Source: Treponema sp.
Lineage (GTDB): Bacteria > Spirochaetota > Spirochaetia > Treponematales > Treponemataceae
Length of the DNA stretch: 64,000 nucleotides
Direction of reading: 5' to 3'
Assembly (NCBI GenBank): GCA_012520945.1
Contig: JAAYNH010000082.1
Location: 1 to 64,000, forward strand
Shown: positions 7,657-16,599 of the stretch, in pieces
How the letters are laid out: each line of letters opens with the position of its first letter
Position numbering within the stretch: the first letter of the stretch is position 1
The notes under the pieces: generated by a model
Databases searched by the model: none
What the model was told of the DNA's origin: nothing
Seen by the model: only the letters and a program-made list of their open reading frames with translations
Translations under genes and position numbers: made by a program

Positions 7657-7729
7657 TAGCGGCAATGGGACTTGAACCTATGACCGTTCGGATATGAGCC
7701 GAATGCTCTACCAACTGAGCTATACCGCC
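7657..7729 (-). tRNA. tRNA-Met (CAT)
   Basis: A complete cloverleaf is visible: acceptor GGCGGTA with TGCCGCT, D-arm GCTCAGTTGGTAGAGC, anticodon stem TTCGG/CCGAA with loop CTCATAT (anticodon CAT), T-loop TTCAAGT, discriminator A. CCA is not encoded. The first acceptor pair is G-U, unlike an initiator tRNA with its unpaired C1. A tRNA-Ile with a modified CAT anticodon is possible but less likely. The T-stem has one mismatch. Confidence 0.93.
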
Positions 7730-7742
7730 GAATATATTTTGA

Positions 7743-7776
7743 TAAAAAAACTGTAATCAGCTATTTGATTACAGTT
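7743..7776 (-). terminator. intrinsic terminator between tRNA-Phe and tRNA-Met
   Basis: aactgtaatca-gctatt-tgattacagtt is a perfect 11-bp stem followed on the minus strand by seven U residues. It starts 2 nt after tRNA-Phe and would stop most transcripts before tRNA-Met, for which only about 15 nt remain as a possible promoter. Confidence 0.85.
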
Positions 7777-7777
7777 A

Positions 7778-7850
7778 TGCCTTCGGACAGAATCGAACTG
7801 TCGACACAAGGATTTTCAGTCCTTTGCTCTACCGACTGAGCTACAAAGGC
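7778..7850 (-). tRNA. tRNA-Phe (GAA)
   Basis: Acceptor GCCTTTG pairs with CGAAGGC; D-arm GCTCAGTCGGTAGAGC; anticodon stem AAGGA/TCCTT with loop CTGAAAA (anticodon GAA); T-arm GACAG/CTGTC around TTCGATT; discriminator A; no encoded CCA. Confidence 0.96.
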
Positions 7851-7865
7851 ATTTTATGTATAAAC

Positions 7866-7894
7866 ACTATATTATATATGAAAAATAATGTCAA
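7866..7894 (-). promoter_or_regulatory. promoter of the tRNA-Phe transcript
   Basis: A perfect TTGACA (7894-7889), a 17-bp spacer and TATAGT (7871-7866) lie 15 bp upstream of the mature tRNA-Phe 5' end, the strongest sigma70 promoter on this side of the window. Confidence 0.8.
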
Positions 7895-7937
7895 CTACTA
7901 AATAATGGTAAAATGAAAAAAAAATTATGTTTTAATG

Positions 7938-7966
7938 TTGTTTTTTTAATATAAATAAATTATAAT
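7938..7966 (+). promoter_or_regulatory. promoter of ankyrin-murG operon, likely leaderless
   Basis: TTGTTT, 17 bp and a perfect TATAAT at 7961-7966. The in-frame ATG at 7975 is 8 nt after the -10, and the ATG at 7969 only 2 nt after it; no Shine-Dalgarno is present. Confidence 0.5.
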
Positions 7967-7968
7967 TT

Positions 7969-8889
7969 ATGAATATGAAATGGATAATCATTACACTAAA
8001 AGAAAATAAAAAAGTATTTAACGAATTAAATAACTTTTTTAGCCAAAATAATATATCTTTAAGTTATTATTTTATAACAAAAGAAATGACAGAAGAAACA
8101 AAAGAAAAATTGTTTGAAGATTTATTAACAGTAACAAATGTTCTTTTACTTGATGCGAATAAAGCACTGAATAATTCTCAAGTAATGTTCATTTGTGGTA
8201 TTATTGCAGGAAGACAGATACCGTTTTTCATAACCGGCTATAAAGATGAAAAAAATATACCCGTTGAATTTAAAAAATGCAATGTATTTGAAAATTTTGA
8301 TGATGTAATGAATAATTTAAAAATTAATCTTCCATATTATATTGATGAAGAAAATAAAAAATTTGCACTTAAACTTTTATACAAAAAAGATATTACTTTT
8401 AATGCAGACAATTTTGCAAAATTTATAGAAAAAAATAATTTAGAAATGTGCAATTTGTTTTTCCAAGCCGGCATGGACGTAAATATTTCCGATTCCCATG
8501 GCGTTCCGATGATTTGTCGTGCAGCTAGAAAATCTAATAAAAAAACAATGATATGGCTTTTGGATAACGGTGCCAAAATCGATGTAATTAGTGAAGATCG
8601 CGGTTATTCTGCCGTAATGGATGCTGTTTGGAAATCAAATGAGGATTTGGTTGAACTTTTATGTGAACGCGGTGCAAATTTGAGTTTTATAAGTCGTGAT
8701 GGACAGTCGGTTTTAGTACTTGCTATTGGCGGACCAAATTCACGAATTTGTGATATTTTAATAAAATATGGAGCTGATCCTTATATCAAGGATAAAATGG
8801 GAATGTCCGCTTTTGATTATGCAACGCTTTTCAAACAACAACATTTACTTGATTTAATTTATGCACAAAAAGAAAAAAATGAGGCCTAA
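7969..8889 (+). CDS. ankyrin-repeat protein with N-terminal Rossmann-like domain
   Basis: About 306 residues. The C-terminal half has several ankyrin repeats (for example GMDVNISDSHGVPMICRAAR, GAKIDVISEDRGYSAVMDAV, then GADPYIKDKMGMSAFDYA). The first 120 residues alternate strand and helix (WIIITLKENKK, VLLLDANKALNNSQVMFICG) and could be a nucleotide-binding or TIR-like fold, which I cannot confirm. The promoter geometry favours ATG at 7975 over 7969. It is the first gene of an operon; its stop is 1 nt before the ATG of murG, so it may be translationally coupled to murG. No signal peptide, so probably cytosolic. Confidence 0.8.
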   Translation: MNMKWIIITLKENKKVFNELNNFFSQNNISLSYYFITKEMTEETKEKLFEDLLTVTNVLLLDANKALNNSQVMFICGIIAGRQIPFFITGYKDEKNIPVEFKKCNVFENFDDVMNNLKINLPYYIDEENKKFALKLLYKKDITFNADNFAKFIEKNNLEMCNLFFQAGMDVNISDSHGVPMICRAARKSNKKTMIWLLDNGAKIDVISEDRGYSAVMDAVWKSNEDLVELLCERGANLSFISRDGQSVLVLAIGGPNSRICDILIKYGADPYIKDKMGMSAFDYATLFKQQHLLDLIYAQKEKNEA

Positions 8890-8890
8890 A

Positions 8891-10039
8891 ATGAAAACGT
8901 TCGTTTTTACAGGTGGTGGCACCGGCGGACATATATATCCAGGTGTTGCTGTTGTAGAAGAAATGCGTACCATTTTGAAAAAGAAAAATATTACCCGGCA
9001 TTTTCAATTTATATGGATAGGTTCTAATAACGGTTCCGATAAAAATATTGTTGAAAAATCCGGCTCAATAGATAAATTTTATGGTATACCTTCAGGAAAA
9101 TTTAGACGATATTTTTCTTTTAAAAATTTATTTGATATTTTTAAAATTATTTTTGGTTTTTTTTCAGCATTTTTTCTTTTATTAAAAATTAAGCCTGATT
9201 TTTTGTTTTCTAAAGGTGGCTTTGTTAGTGTACCTCCTTGTGTTGCCGCTAAATTACTAAAAATACCTGTTTATACACATGAATGTGATTTTTCTCCGGG
9301 ACTTGCAACAAAAATAAATAAAATTTTTGCAACGAAAATTATGCTTAGTTATGAAGATACAAAAAAATTTTTTGATGTTTCGTTTAATAATAAAATTATT
9401 GTAACGGGAAATCCTGTTCGTTCTGCTTTTTTTAATGCGAATGCAGAAGCGGGAAAAAATTTTTTACAAATTGCATCATTGTCAGAAAAAAAGAAAAAAT
9501 TACCCATTTTACTTGTAATAGGTGGAAGTCTAGGTTCGCGTCAAATAAATAATCTTGTTTGGGAAAATATTGAATGGTTGTGTGAAAATTTTATTGTAGT
9601 ACATCAGTGTGGAAATGATGACATTGAAATGGCAAACGCAAAAAAATCTGAAAAAGCTATAGAAAATTATTTAATTTATTCTTTTATATACACAGAAATG
9701 GCAGATGTTATGCAAGCTGCCGATGTTGTTCTATCTCGTGCGGGAGCAAATTTTTTGTGGGAATGTGCTGTATGTAAAAAACCGATGATTTTAGTTCCTC
9801 TTTCAAGGAGTGGTTCGCGTGGTGATCAAATTGAAAATGCAGATTTTTTTGCTAAAAATGGAGTAGCTTTTGTTTTGAATGGAAATGATGTAAATGCTGA
9901 AAATTTGCAAGATAAATTAACTAAACTTCTTAATGTTAACATTCGTAATGAGATGAGCGAAAATTATAATAAAATATGTGCAGAAATACGTAGTGCAGAA
10001 AAAATTGCACAAATTATTTTAGATGAGGTTTTAAAATGA
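8891..10039 (+). CDS. murG: UDP-GlcNAc:lipid I N-acetylglucosaminyltransferase
   Basis: The 382-residue protein starts MKTFVFTGGGTGGHIYPGVA with the GGGTGGH donor loop, has VSVPPCVAAKLLKIPVYTHE, the VIGGSLGSRQIN loop and the late SRAGANFLWECAVCKKPMI, all typical of MurG, which makes lipid II on the inner face of the membrane. A longer reading beginning at 8861 would overlap the previous gene; ATG at 8891 is chosen because GAGG precedes it and the family starts there. A hydrophobic helix around residues 85-110 is the membrane-docking patch. It overlaps the next gene by ATGA. Confidence 0.95.
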   Translation: MKTFVFTGGGTGGHIYPGVAVVEEMRTILKKKNITRHFQFIWIGSNNGSDKNIVEKSGSIDKFYGIPSGKFRRYFSFKNLFDIFKIIFGFFSAFFLLLKIKPDFLFSKGGFVSVPPCVAAKLLKIPVYTHECDFSPGLATKINKIFATKIMLSYEDTKKFFDVSFNNKIIVTGNPVRSAFFNANAEAGKNFLQIASLSEKKKKLPILLVIGGSLGSRQINNLVWENIEWLCENFIVVHQCGNDDIEMANAKKSEKAIENYLIYSFIYTEMADVMQAADVVLSRAGANFLWECAVCKKPMILVPLSRSGSRGDQIENADFFAKNGVAFVLNGNDVNAENLQDKLTKLLNVNIRNEMSENYNKICAEIRSAEKIAQIILDEVLK

Positions 10040-10596
10040 ATTTTGGTATTATTGATTTTGTATTTTGTTTGATTATATTAACTTGTGCAATTGTTGCTTC
10101 AATTAAAGGTTTTATTAATTCTGTTTTAAGTAAACTGGCGGTAGCACTTGGAATACTTTTTGCAGTATTATTTAACAATAATTTGGCACAAATTTTTGCC
10201 AATAGAATTTCCTCGTTTTTTTTATGTCGTTTTTTAGCCGCAGTTATTATTTTTATCGTTGTATTTTTGATTATAAAAGTTTTGCAAAAAATTTTAAGTA
10301 TTGTTTTTAGTGGTGAAATTTTGAAAAGTCTGGATAAAACTTTAGGATTTTTCTTCGGATTTGCAGGTGGTTTAATTATCGTTTTATTTATTTTAAAAAT
10401 TCTTTATATTCAACCATTTTTTAACTTGACAGAAATATTTGAAAATAGTTTTTTTCATAAAATATTTTCTCAATTCTTATGCTTTAACACAAATAATTGT
10501 AATTCACAAATTATTTTTCCGTTTATTAATGATGGAAAAAATAAGAAAGATTTAGTATCTTTATTATATAATTTTTTTTGGTTAAAAAATGTTTGA
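10036..10596 (+). CDS. CvpA family membrane protein
   Basis: The 186-residue protein starts NFGIIDFVFCLIILTCAIVA and has four predicted membrane segments with the CvpA-type pattern ASIKGFINSVLSKLAVALGI. CvpA proteins are small inner-membrane proteins linked to colicin V production in E. coli and to envelope stress; the function here is not known. The hydrophilic tail from about residue 135 is Asn- and Phe-rich. It overlaps murG by 4 nt and the next gene by 8 nt, so it is cotranscribed. Confidence 0.75.
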   Translation: MNFGIIDFVFCLIILTCAIVASIKGFINSVLSKLAVALGILFAVLFNNNLAQIFANRISSFFLCRFLAAVIIFIVVFLIIKVLQKILSIVFSGEILKSLDKTLGFFFGFAGGLIIVLFILKILYIQPFFNLTEIFENSFFHKIFSQFLCFNTNNCNSQIIFPFINDGKNKKDLVSLLYNFFWLKNV

Positions 10597-11791
10597 TAAT
10601 TTATTAAATCAAAAAGCTGAACAATTTCTCATTCAAGATATAAAAACCAATTCTTTACCAAATTCTCTTTTGTTTTCCGGACCGAAAAATTCCGGAAAAT
10701 TTACTTGTGCTTTAGAATTAGCACGTGTTTTATCTTGTCGTGAACAAATAAAGGGTCAATGGCTTTGCACATGTCCTTCGTGCTTAAAGCACAAGGCACT
10801 TCAAAGTACGGATGTTATAATTGCCGGTAATAAAGATACTGCTTTAGAAATTGCCGGAGCAAAACAATCGTTACTTGAAGCATCATATAACAATGCAAGT
10901 TATTTACAAGCTGTGCGTTATCTTTTTATTAGAAGCGTACGTAAACTTACAAATAGATTTAGTCCAATTATTTGGGAAGGTGAAAAAGATATCGCTAAAA
11001 TTTCCATTATTACCCAAACTATTGATGAATTACTTGAGGAAATGGATCCTTTGAGGCCGATATTACCAATGGAAAAACTAGAAAAAAATTGTGAAAAACT
11101 TTATGAGCAATGTTTAAAATTAGAAAGTAATTTTATGTATAACTCGTTACCGATTGCTCAAATAAGAAATATTTCTTCTTGGGCACGGTATACAATTGCT
11201 GAAGGTAAAAAATTAGTTATTTTAGAAAATGCTGATAAAATGCTTGAGAATGTTCGTAATGCAGTTTTAAAAATTTTAGAAGAGCCTCCTAAAGATTGTC
11301 TTTTTGTTTTGACAACAACGCGAAGAAGTGCAATAATTCCTACAATTTTATCACGTGTTCGAACATATAATTTTGTTGAAAGAACAGCCGAACAAAAAAA
11401 AGACTTGGTAGAAAGAATTTTTCATACTGATAATCCAAGCGTTGATGATTATTTATTGAGTTTTTTACCTGTTGAACCAACTGTTGTGCAAAATGTAGCA
11501 ATTAATTTTTGGAATAATATAACAAAAGGCAAAATTGTTAATATAAATACCCTAGTTAATGATTGTAATAATTTTAAACCAAGAGTTTTATTACGACTTT
11601 TCTTTAATATTCTTTATCAATATCAAAAAAAATATTTGTTAAATATTACTGATGCAACGAAAAGTGCGGGAATGATTGAAAAAATGGTAAATATTTCTGC
11701 AAAATTACGCGATACATATGATAAAATAACAATATATAATCAATCACCAGAGTCAGCATTGGAAAATTTAGCAACCGAATTAATGAGGTGA
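10589..11791 (+). CDS. DNA polymerase III delta-prime-like clamp-loader subunit
   Basis: The 400-residue protein has the clamp-loader AAA+ fold: LLFSGPKNSGKFTCALELAR (a Walker A-like loop lacking the usual Thr/Ser right after GK), a zinc module with cysteines in SCREQIKGQWLCTCPSC, VILENADKMLENVRNAVLKI with LEEPP, and the arginine-finger-like ILSRVRTYNF. The degenerate P-loop and short length point to delta prime (HolB) and not the gamma/tau motor. An insertion of about 80 residues (roughly 95-175) separates the zinc module from the sensor part. It sits between cvpA and atoS in one operon. Confidence 0.85.
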   Translation: MFDNLLNQKAEQFLIQDIKTNSLPNSLLFSGPKNSGKFTCALELARVLSCREQIKGQWLCTCPSCLKHKALQSTDVIIAGNKDTALEIAGAKQSLLEASYNNASYLQAVRYLFIRSVRKLTNRFSPIIWEGEKDIAKISIITQTIDELLEEMDPLRPILPMEKLEKNCEKLYEQCLKLESNFMYNSLPIAQIRNISSWARYTIAEGKKLVILENADKMLENVRNAVLKILEEPPKDCLFVLTTTRRSAIIPTILSRVRTYNFVERTAEQKKDLVERIFHTDNPSVDDYLLSFLPVEPTVVQNVAINFWNNITKGKIVNINTLVNDCNNFKPRVLLRLFFNILYQYQKKYLLNITDATKSAGMIEKMVNISAKLRDTYDKITIYNQSPESALENLATELMR

Positions 11792-11798
11792 ACATAAA

Positions 11799-12998
11799 AT
11801 GAGAGATTTTGTCAATATTGTTTCAAAAAAATTAGATAAACTTACTCAAAAGCAAATTGAAAATATTTTGGAAACAATGGCTGATGAAAATGACATGTTA
11901 CAATCCGTTTTTAATAGTTTGGCAACAGGCTTACTTATTTGTGATAAAGATTGGCAACTTTTATACAAAAATAAAGCCGTTGACAGATTTATAACTTTTA
12001 ATATTAGAAATGCAGAACTATTACATAATGACACAAAAGATATAATTCCAATTTGGAAAATTGTTGATGAAAAAAAAATTTCACTTTTTTTTCAGGAAGT
12101 TGCACAAAATAATAAAAATAATGTTTGTGAAGAATTTATAATTGATATGCCAAACGGTAATGCCCGGATAATAAATATTACAAATTTACCATTGGTTTTT
12201 AAAAGAAAATGGATAGGTTCAATATTTCAAATTGAAGATATTACTGAAAAGCGAAATCAAGAAATTTTGCTTCGTCGTATGGAAAATCTATCAAATCTTA
12301 CTAATTTGGCGGCAAGTGTTGCTCATGAAATTAAAAATCCGTTGGGTGCTATTTCAATACATGTGCAATTAATGCAAAAAGCTATGAGAAAAGCACGTAA
12401 AGAAGGGGTTTTTCCACAAGAAAAATTTTGCGAAAAATATTTAAGCGTTGTTAATGAAGAAATTGAACGATTAAATAAAATTATAGTTGATTTTTTGTAT
12501 GCTGTACGTCCAATTTCTGCTAATATTGAACCTGTTGATTTAGGTAAAGTGTTAGTAGAATTTAGACAGTTTTTGTTACCGCAGTGTAAAAGTAAAAATA
12601 TTGATTTTACACTTGAAGTTGAAGAAAATCTATGTGCTGTAATGATTGATGAAAAACTTTTTAGACAAGTTTTGATGAATCTTGCACAAAATTCAATTAA
12701 TGCATTAAAAAATGGCGGAAAATTTGGAATTAAGGTAACAAAAAAAGATGAATATATTTTAATTAGTGTTGCAGACAATGGTTGTGGTATGGACGAAGAA
12801 ACAACTTCAAAGATTTTTGAACCATATTTTACAACAAAAACTACAGGAACCGGTTTAGGTTTAACAATGGCATATAAAATAATACGTGAATTTGGTGGTA
12901 ATATTGAAGTTAAAAGTAAATTGGGTGAGGGGACTATTTTTATTATTACATTACCCGGTTGTCAAAGTAAAATGCCTAAGTTGGAATTTTTTGAGTAA
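11799..12998 (+). CDS. atoS: soluble PAS-type sensor histidine kinase, AtoS/NtrB-like
   Basis: The 399-residue kinase has a PAS-like domain (about 35-150), an H-box VAHEIKNPLGAI with the phospho-acceptor His at 176, an N-box NLAQNSINALKNGG (294-307), G1 VADNGCGMDEE and the F/G2 boxes FEPYFTTKTTGTGLGL. There is no membrane segment, so it senses a cytosolic signal, as NtrB does. GAGGTGA precedes the ATG. The neighbour 47 bp downstream is its likely partner, an NtrC-family activator. The input signal cannot be told from sequence. Confidence 0.92.
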   Translation: MRDFVNIVSKKLDKLTQKQIENILETMADENDMLQSVFNSLATGLLICDKDWQLLYKNKAVDRFITFNIRNAELLHNDTKDIIPIWKIVDEKKISLFFQEVAQNNKNNVCEEFIIDMPNGNARIINITNLPLVFKRKWIGSIFQIEDITEKRNQEILLRRMENLSNLTNLAASVAHEIKNPLGAISIHVQLMQKAMRKARKEGVFPQEKFCEKYLSVVNEEIERLNKIIVDFLYAVRPISANIEPVDLGKVLVEFRQFLLPQCKSKNIDFTLEVEENLCAVMIDEKLFRQVLMNLAQNSINALKNGGKFGIKVTKKDEYILISVADNGCGMDEETTSKIFEPYFTTKTTGTGLGLTMAYKIIREFGGNIEVKSKLGEGTIFIITLPGCQSKMPKLEFFE

Positions 12999-13045
12999 AA
13001 CTACTATATTTAGGTTTGATATAATCGGTTAAAGGATAAAATAAT

Positions 13046-14395
13046 ATGAAATTTAACATACTAATTATTGATGATGAAAAAAATATCCGCGAAGGTTTAT
13101 CCGAATCATTAGAACTTGAAGGTTATAATACTTTTTTGGCAGAAAATGGCAAAGAAGGTTTGGAACGCATTGCTAAGGGCGATATTGATTTAGTTATCAC
13201 CGATTTAAGAATGCCGGAAATATCCGGAGAAGAAGTTTTAGCTCAAGTTACAACTGAATCTCCCGGTCTTCCTGTAATTGTTCTCACAGGTCATGGCAGT
13301 ATAGATAATGCAGTTGAAGCAATGCGAAATGGTGCATATGATTTTTTGACAAAACCGTTAAATCTTGATCGCTTGACTTTGATTGTAAAGCGAGCGTTAC
13401 AACGTCGTGAATTAATTTTGGAACAAAGAGAATTACAAGCTGAGCTAAAAAGTAAAAAAACATTTGAAAATATTATTGGTACAAGTAATGAGATGCAAAA
13501 AGTTTTTCAAATGATAAAAAAAGTTGCTCCTTCAAAATCTTCTGTTTTAGTTACCGGTGAAAGCGGAGTTGGAAAAGAACTTGTCGTTAATGCCATTCAT
13601 GACCTGTCTCCTAGAAGTAAAAACAGACTTATTTCCGTAAATTGTTCGGCTCTTTCGAAAGATTTGCTTGAAAGTGAACTTTTTGGTCATGAAAAAGGTT
13701 CTTTCACCGGTGCTCAAGGTATGCGACGTGGACGCTTTGAATTAGCACATGAGAGTACACTTTTTTTAGATGAGATTGGTGAAATTGATCAAAATATACA
13801 AGTAAAAATATTGCGTGTTTTGCAAGAAAAGCAATTTGAACGAGTTGGCGGTGAACGAACAATTGACGTTGATGTAAGAGTTATAGCAGCAACGAATCGT
13901 GATTTGGAAAAAGAAATCGAAAAAGGTAATTTTCGTGAAGATTTGTATTATCGGTTAAATGTTGTACACATACACATTCCGCCACTTCGTGAACGAAAGG
14001 ACGATATTCCGCTTTTAGTATCTGCATTTTTACAAGAATTTGCAAAAGAAAACGGTAAAAAAATTGATGGCATCGATGTGAATGCTCGTGCTGCTTTATA
14101 TAAATTCGATTGGCCGGGAAACATTCGTCAACTTCGTAACAGCATTGAAAGTGCTGTAGTTATGTGTGACGGTAATGTTATAACTTTGGACGATTTACCC
14201 CCTAGTATTCGTAATACTCATGAAGTTGATACAATAAAAGTTCCTGCCGGAATTACAATTCAAGAAGCTGAAAAAATTATTATTATGCAAAATTTGGCAA
14301 TTCAAAAAGGTAATAAGTCAAAAACTGCAAATATATTAGGTATAGGCAGAAAAACATTACATAGAAAACTTGAAGAATATAAAGAAAAAAATTAA
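13046..14395 (+). CDS. atoC: sigma54-dependent response regulator, AtoC/NtrC family
   Basis: The 449-residue protein has a receiver domain (1-120) with acidic D9/D10, phospho-acceptor D53 and K103; an AAA+ domain with Walker A GESGVGKE (170-177) and the sigma54-contact loop GSFTGA (217-222, canonical GAFTGA); and a Fis-type HTH at the C-terminus (KTANILGIGRKTLHRKLEEY). It should hydrolyse ATP to open sigma54 promoters once phosphorylated by the adjacent kinase. The only strong sigma54 promoter seen in the window is at 4948-4964. AGGA precedes the ATG. Its stop shares TTAA with the stop of the convergent AraC-type gene. Confidence 0.95.
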   Translation: MKFNILIIDDEKNIREGLSESLELEGYNTFLAENGKEGLERIAKGDIDLVITDLRMPEISGEEVLAQVTTESPGLPVIVLTGHGSIDNAVEAMRNGAYDFLTKPLNLDRLTLIVKRALQRRELILEQRELQAELKSKKTFENIIGTSNEMQKVFQMIKKVAPSKSSVLVTGESGVGKELVVNAIHDLSPRSKNRLISVNCSALSKDLLESELFGHEKGSFTGAQGMRRGRFELAHESTLFLDEIGEIDQNIQVKILRVLQEKQFERVGGERTIDVDVRVIAATNRDLEKEIEKGNFREDLYYRLNVVHIHIPPLRERKDDIPLLVSAFLQEFAKENGKKIDGIDVNARAALYKFDWPGNIRQLRNSIESAVVMCDGNVITLDDLPPSIRNTHEVDTIKVPAGITIQEAEKIIIMQNLAIQKGNKSKTANILGIGRKTLHRKLEEYKEKN

Positions 14396-16593
14396 TTATT
14401 TTTAAGCCATTTGTTCGGACTTAATCCTGTATTCTTTTTAAAAACATTTGAAAAATAATTTTGATTTGAAAAGCCAAGTTTTTCTGAAATTTCACTCAAT
14501 TTAAAATTTCCGGTCAATAGCATCTTTTTTGCTTGTTCGATTTTTATTTTTTCATGTAAGGTTTGAATAGAAAGACCGGTAATTTCTTTAGTTTTTTTGC
14601 TTAAATAACTTTTGCTAACGGAAAAATATTTTGCCATTTTTTCAACATTTGTTGTCTGTCCAATTTCTTTTATCAAATAATTCGTAATTGATTCTGAAAG
14701 TAAAATATTTTTTTTTGAAGATATAGTTTTTTGTTGCGAATAAATTAATTTTGAAATTTCTTTGTCTGAAATAATGTCTTCATAATTATCTTCTTCATTT
14801 TTTTTATACATAGAATAAAATGCATTACTTAAAAGCATTCTTAAAACATCGTAATGAGCAATATTGCTTTTTTTCATTTCAAAAAAAGCATATCCAAAAT
14901 TATAATCGGCGTGATGTAAAATCTCCAAGGTAATTGAATATCTACGATTATTTGGAAAAGCCTTTTTGGGAAATAAATGCGGTTCGAAAATTGTTTCATT
15001 TATTAAGTTGTTACTTTCTTCATGTTGTTCAGGATAGATTAATTTTATTTTTGGTGCCGGAAAATTAAAACTCATTTTTTCACTTAGTGTTAATACAACA
15101 AAAGAAACATCAAAAATTGTCAATTGATTTACCAAAACTTTTAATATTTCTTCGAATGATGTCGAGTTTGTAAAAGAAATGGCATGTTGTGTAATGTTAT
15201 TTAATTCATATGGATTTTCTCTTGAAGCAATGCTTTCGTATTTTTGAAAAATAGAAACAAATGTTCTCATTTGATGAAATATATTTTCAATTTTTAGCAC
15301 AGCCTCAATTCCATCATTTTTTAAAATTGGAATTAAAATATTACGGAATAACGTAATTGAATTATGAATAGCCTCGCTGTCTAAATGTTTATTTTTGTAT
15401 TGATTCTGTAAAATATTTTGAAACCAATATAAAAGTTTACTTTCATCTTTTTGATTGTACATATCTTCGAAAAAATAATTAATTATTTTGTCAATTTCTT
15501 CATCACTATAATTTTGTAGAATATTTTTTGATTTTTCTTTTAGATATAGCCGTAGTTCCCTTTCTGAAATATCTTTAGAAAAAAAATTAATTGTTTCAAA
15601 ATTAGTTTTACCAACTTTGTTAATACTATGTTCAAAGCATCCGCAACTTTGGCGGATAATTAGTGTTGGCTCAAAATATATTGTTTCATCTTGTTCTGTG
15701 TTTTTAGCGGATTCCTCATTAGCAATTTTATCAATTAGAATTTCAATTGCTCTATATCCTCTTTGATAATATGCAAGGTCAATTGTTGTTAAAGGTGAAC
15801 GTGCAGAAATTCCTTCATACCAGTTATTAAATCCGGTAATAGCAATATCTTGAGGTACGGAAACTTTTTGTTCAGCAAGTTGTTCAATTACTTCAGCTGC
15901 AATAATATCAGTAGATGTAACAATAGCTTCAATTTCTTTTTTATCATGTATATTGTGATTTCTAATTAATTCATTAACTTTTTCTGAAATATGATTTTTG
16001 CCCATTGTTTTAGCCATATAAATTGAATTATCAATTTCTTTTAAACCATGTTTTTGTAATTCTTTTTTAAATGTTGCAAGTCTGTTCCAGTGTGGTGAAG
16101 AAGTGTCTGCACCAAAAAAAGCTAATTTTGTGTAACCGTGATCTTTGACTAAGTGATTAATTATTTGTTCAATTGCTGAAACACTGTTTATTTTTAAATG
16201 TGTAGAATTAGGAATATTCATATAACCAATGTCGACCATAGGGAGGGGAGAAAGTTCAGAAAAAGTTTTTATAATTTTATCTTCACTCATATAATCCCAA
16301 AAACTCGATGTCCAAGTTACAAGTCCATCAATGAAAGGTTTTTTCATAAATTTGAAATATTTTGTATAATTTTGAATAAAATTAATATCATCAAAAAGCG
16401 AATATTTTACAGCTTGTCCCATATTTATAAAATTAATATCATAATCTTCACATGCTTTCATCATGCCATTAATATATTCAAGCCCGATAAACGAACGTAA
16501 ATCTGCGATACCTGCAAATCCAATTGTAAGACGATTTCCTGTTGATTTTTTTTCAGAAAGAAACTGTCGACGTGTAGAAAATTTCAAATTCAT
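14392..16593 (-). CDS. hybrid LacI-like ligand-binding / AraC-type transcription regulator
   Basis: About 733 residues. After a short basic N-terminus, residues about 20-310 form a periplasmic-binding-protein-like sensor of the LacI family (RLTIGFAGIADLRSFIGLEY, LVTWTSSFWDYMS, IAITGFNNWYEGISARSPLT, then TIDLAYYQRGYRAIEIL). A poorly conserved middle region (about 330-620) follows, and the last 100 residues are a two-helix AraC HTH (MAKYFSVSKSYLSKKTKEIT and the segment SEKLGFSNQNYFSNVFKKNT). There is no signal peptide or N-terminal LacI HTH. It likely senses a sugar or metabolite. ATG at 16593 is chosen over an upstream TTG (16617) that lies in the promoter: TATAAT ends 6 nt before this ATG. 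Confidence 0.88.
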   Translation of the reverse strand: MNLKFSTRRQFLSEKKSTGNRLTIGFAGIADLRSFIGLEYINGMMKACEDYDINFINMGQAVKYSLFDDINFIQNYTKYFKFMKKPFIDGLVTWTSSFWDYMSEDKIIKTFSELSPLPMVDIGYMNIPNSTHLKINSVSAIEQIINHLVKDHGYTKLAFFGADTSSPHWNRLATFKKELQKHGLKEIDNSIYMAKTMGKNHISEKVNELIRNHNIHDKKEIEAIVTSTDIIAAEVIEQLAEQKVSVPQDIAITGFNNWYEGISARSPLTTIDLAYYQRGYRAIEILIDKIANEESAKNTEQDETIYFEPTLIIRQSCGCFEHSINKVGKTNFETINFFSKDISERELRLYLKEKSKNILQNYSDEEIDKIINYFFEDMYNQKDESKLLYWFQNILQNQYKNKHLDSEAIHNSITLFRNILIPILKNDGIEAVLKIENIFHQMRTFVSIFQKYESIASRENPYELNNITQHAISFTNSTSFEEILKVLVNQLTIFDVSFVVLTLSEKMSFNFPAPKIKLIYPEQHEESNNLINETIFEPHLFPKKAFPNNRRYSITLEILHHADYNFGYAFFEMKKSNIAHYDVLRMLLSNAFYSMYKKNEEDNYEDIISDKEISKLIYSQQKTISSKKNILLSESITNYLIKEIGQTTNVEKMAKYFSVSKSYLSKKTKEITGLSIQTLHEKIKIEQAKKMLLTGNFKLSEISEKLGFSNQNYFSNVFKKNTGLSPNKWLKNN

Positions 16594-16599
16594 GTATAA

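Noticed and set aside
10183-10202. TTGGCACAAATTTTTGCCAA looks like a second sigma54 promoter and a palindrome
   Set aside because: It lies inside the cvpA coding sequence and its GG/GC spacing is 11, one too many; no gene start follows on either strand at the right distance.
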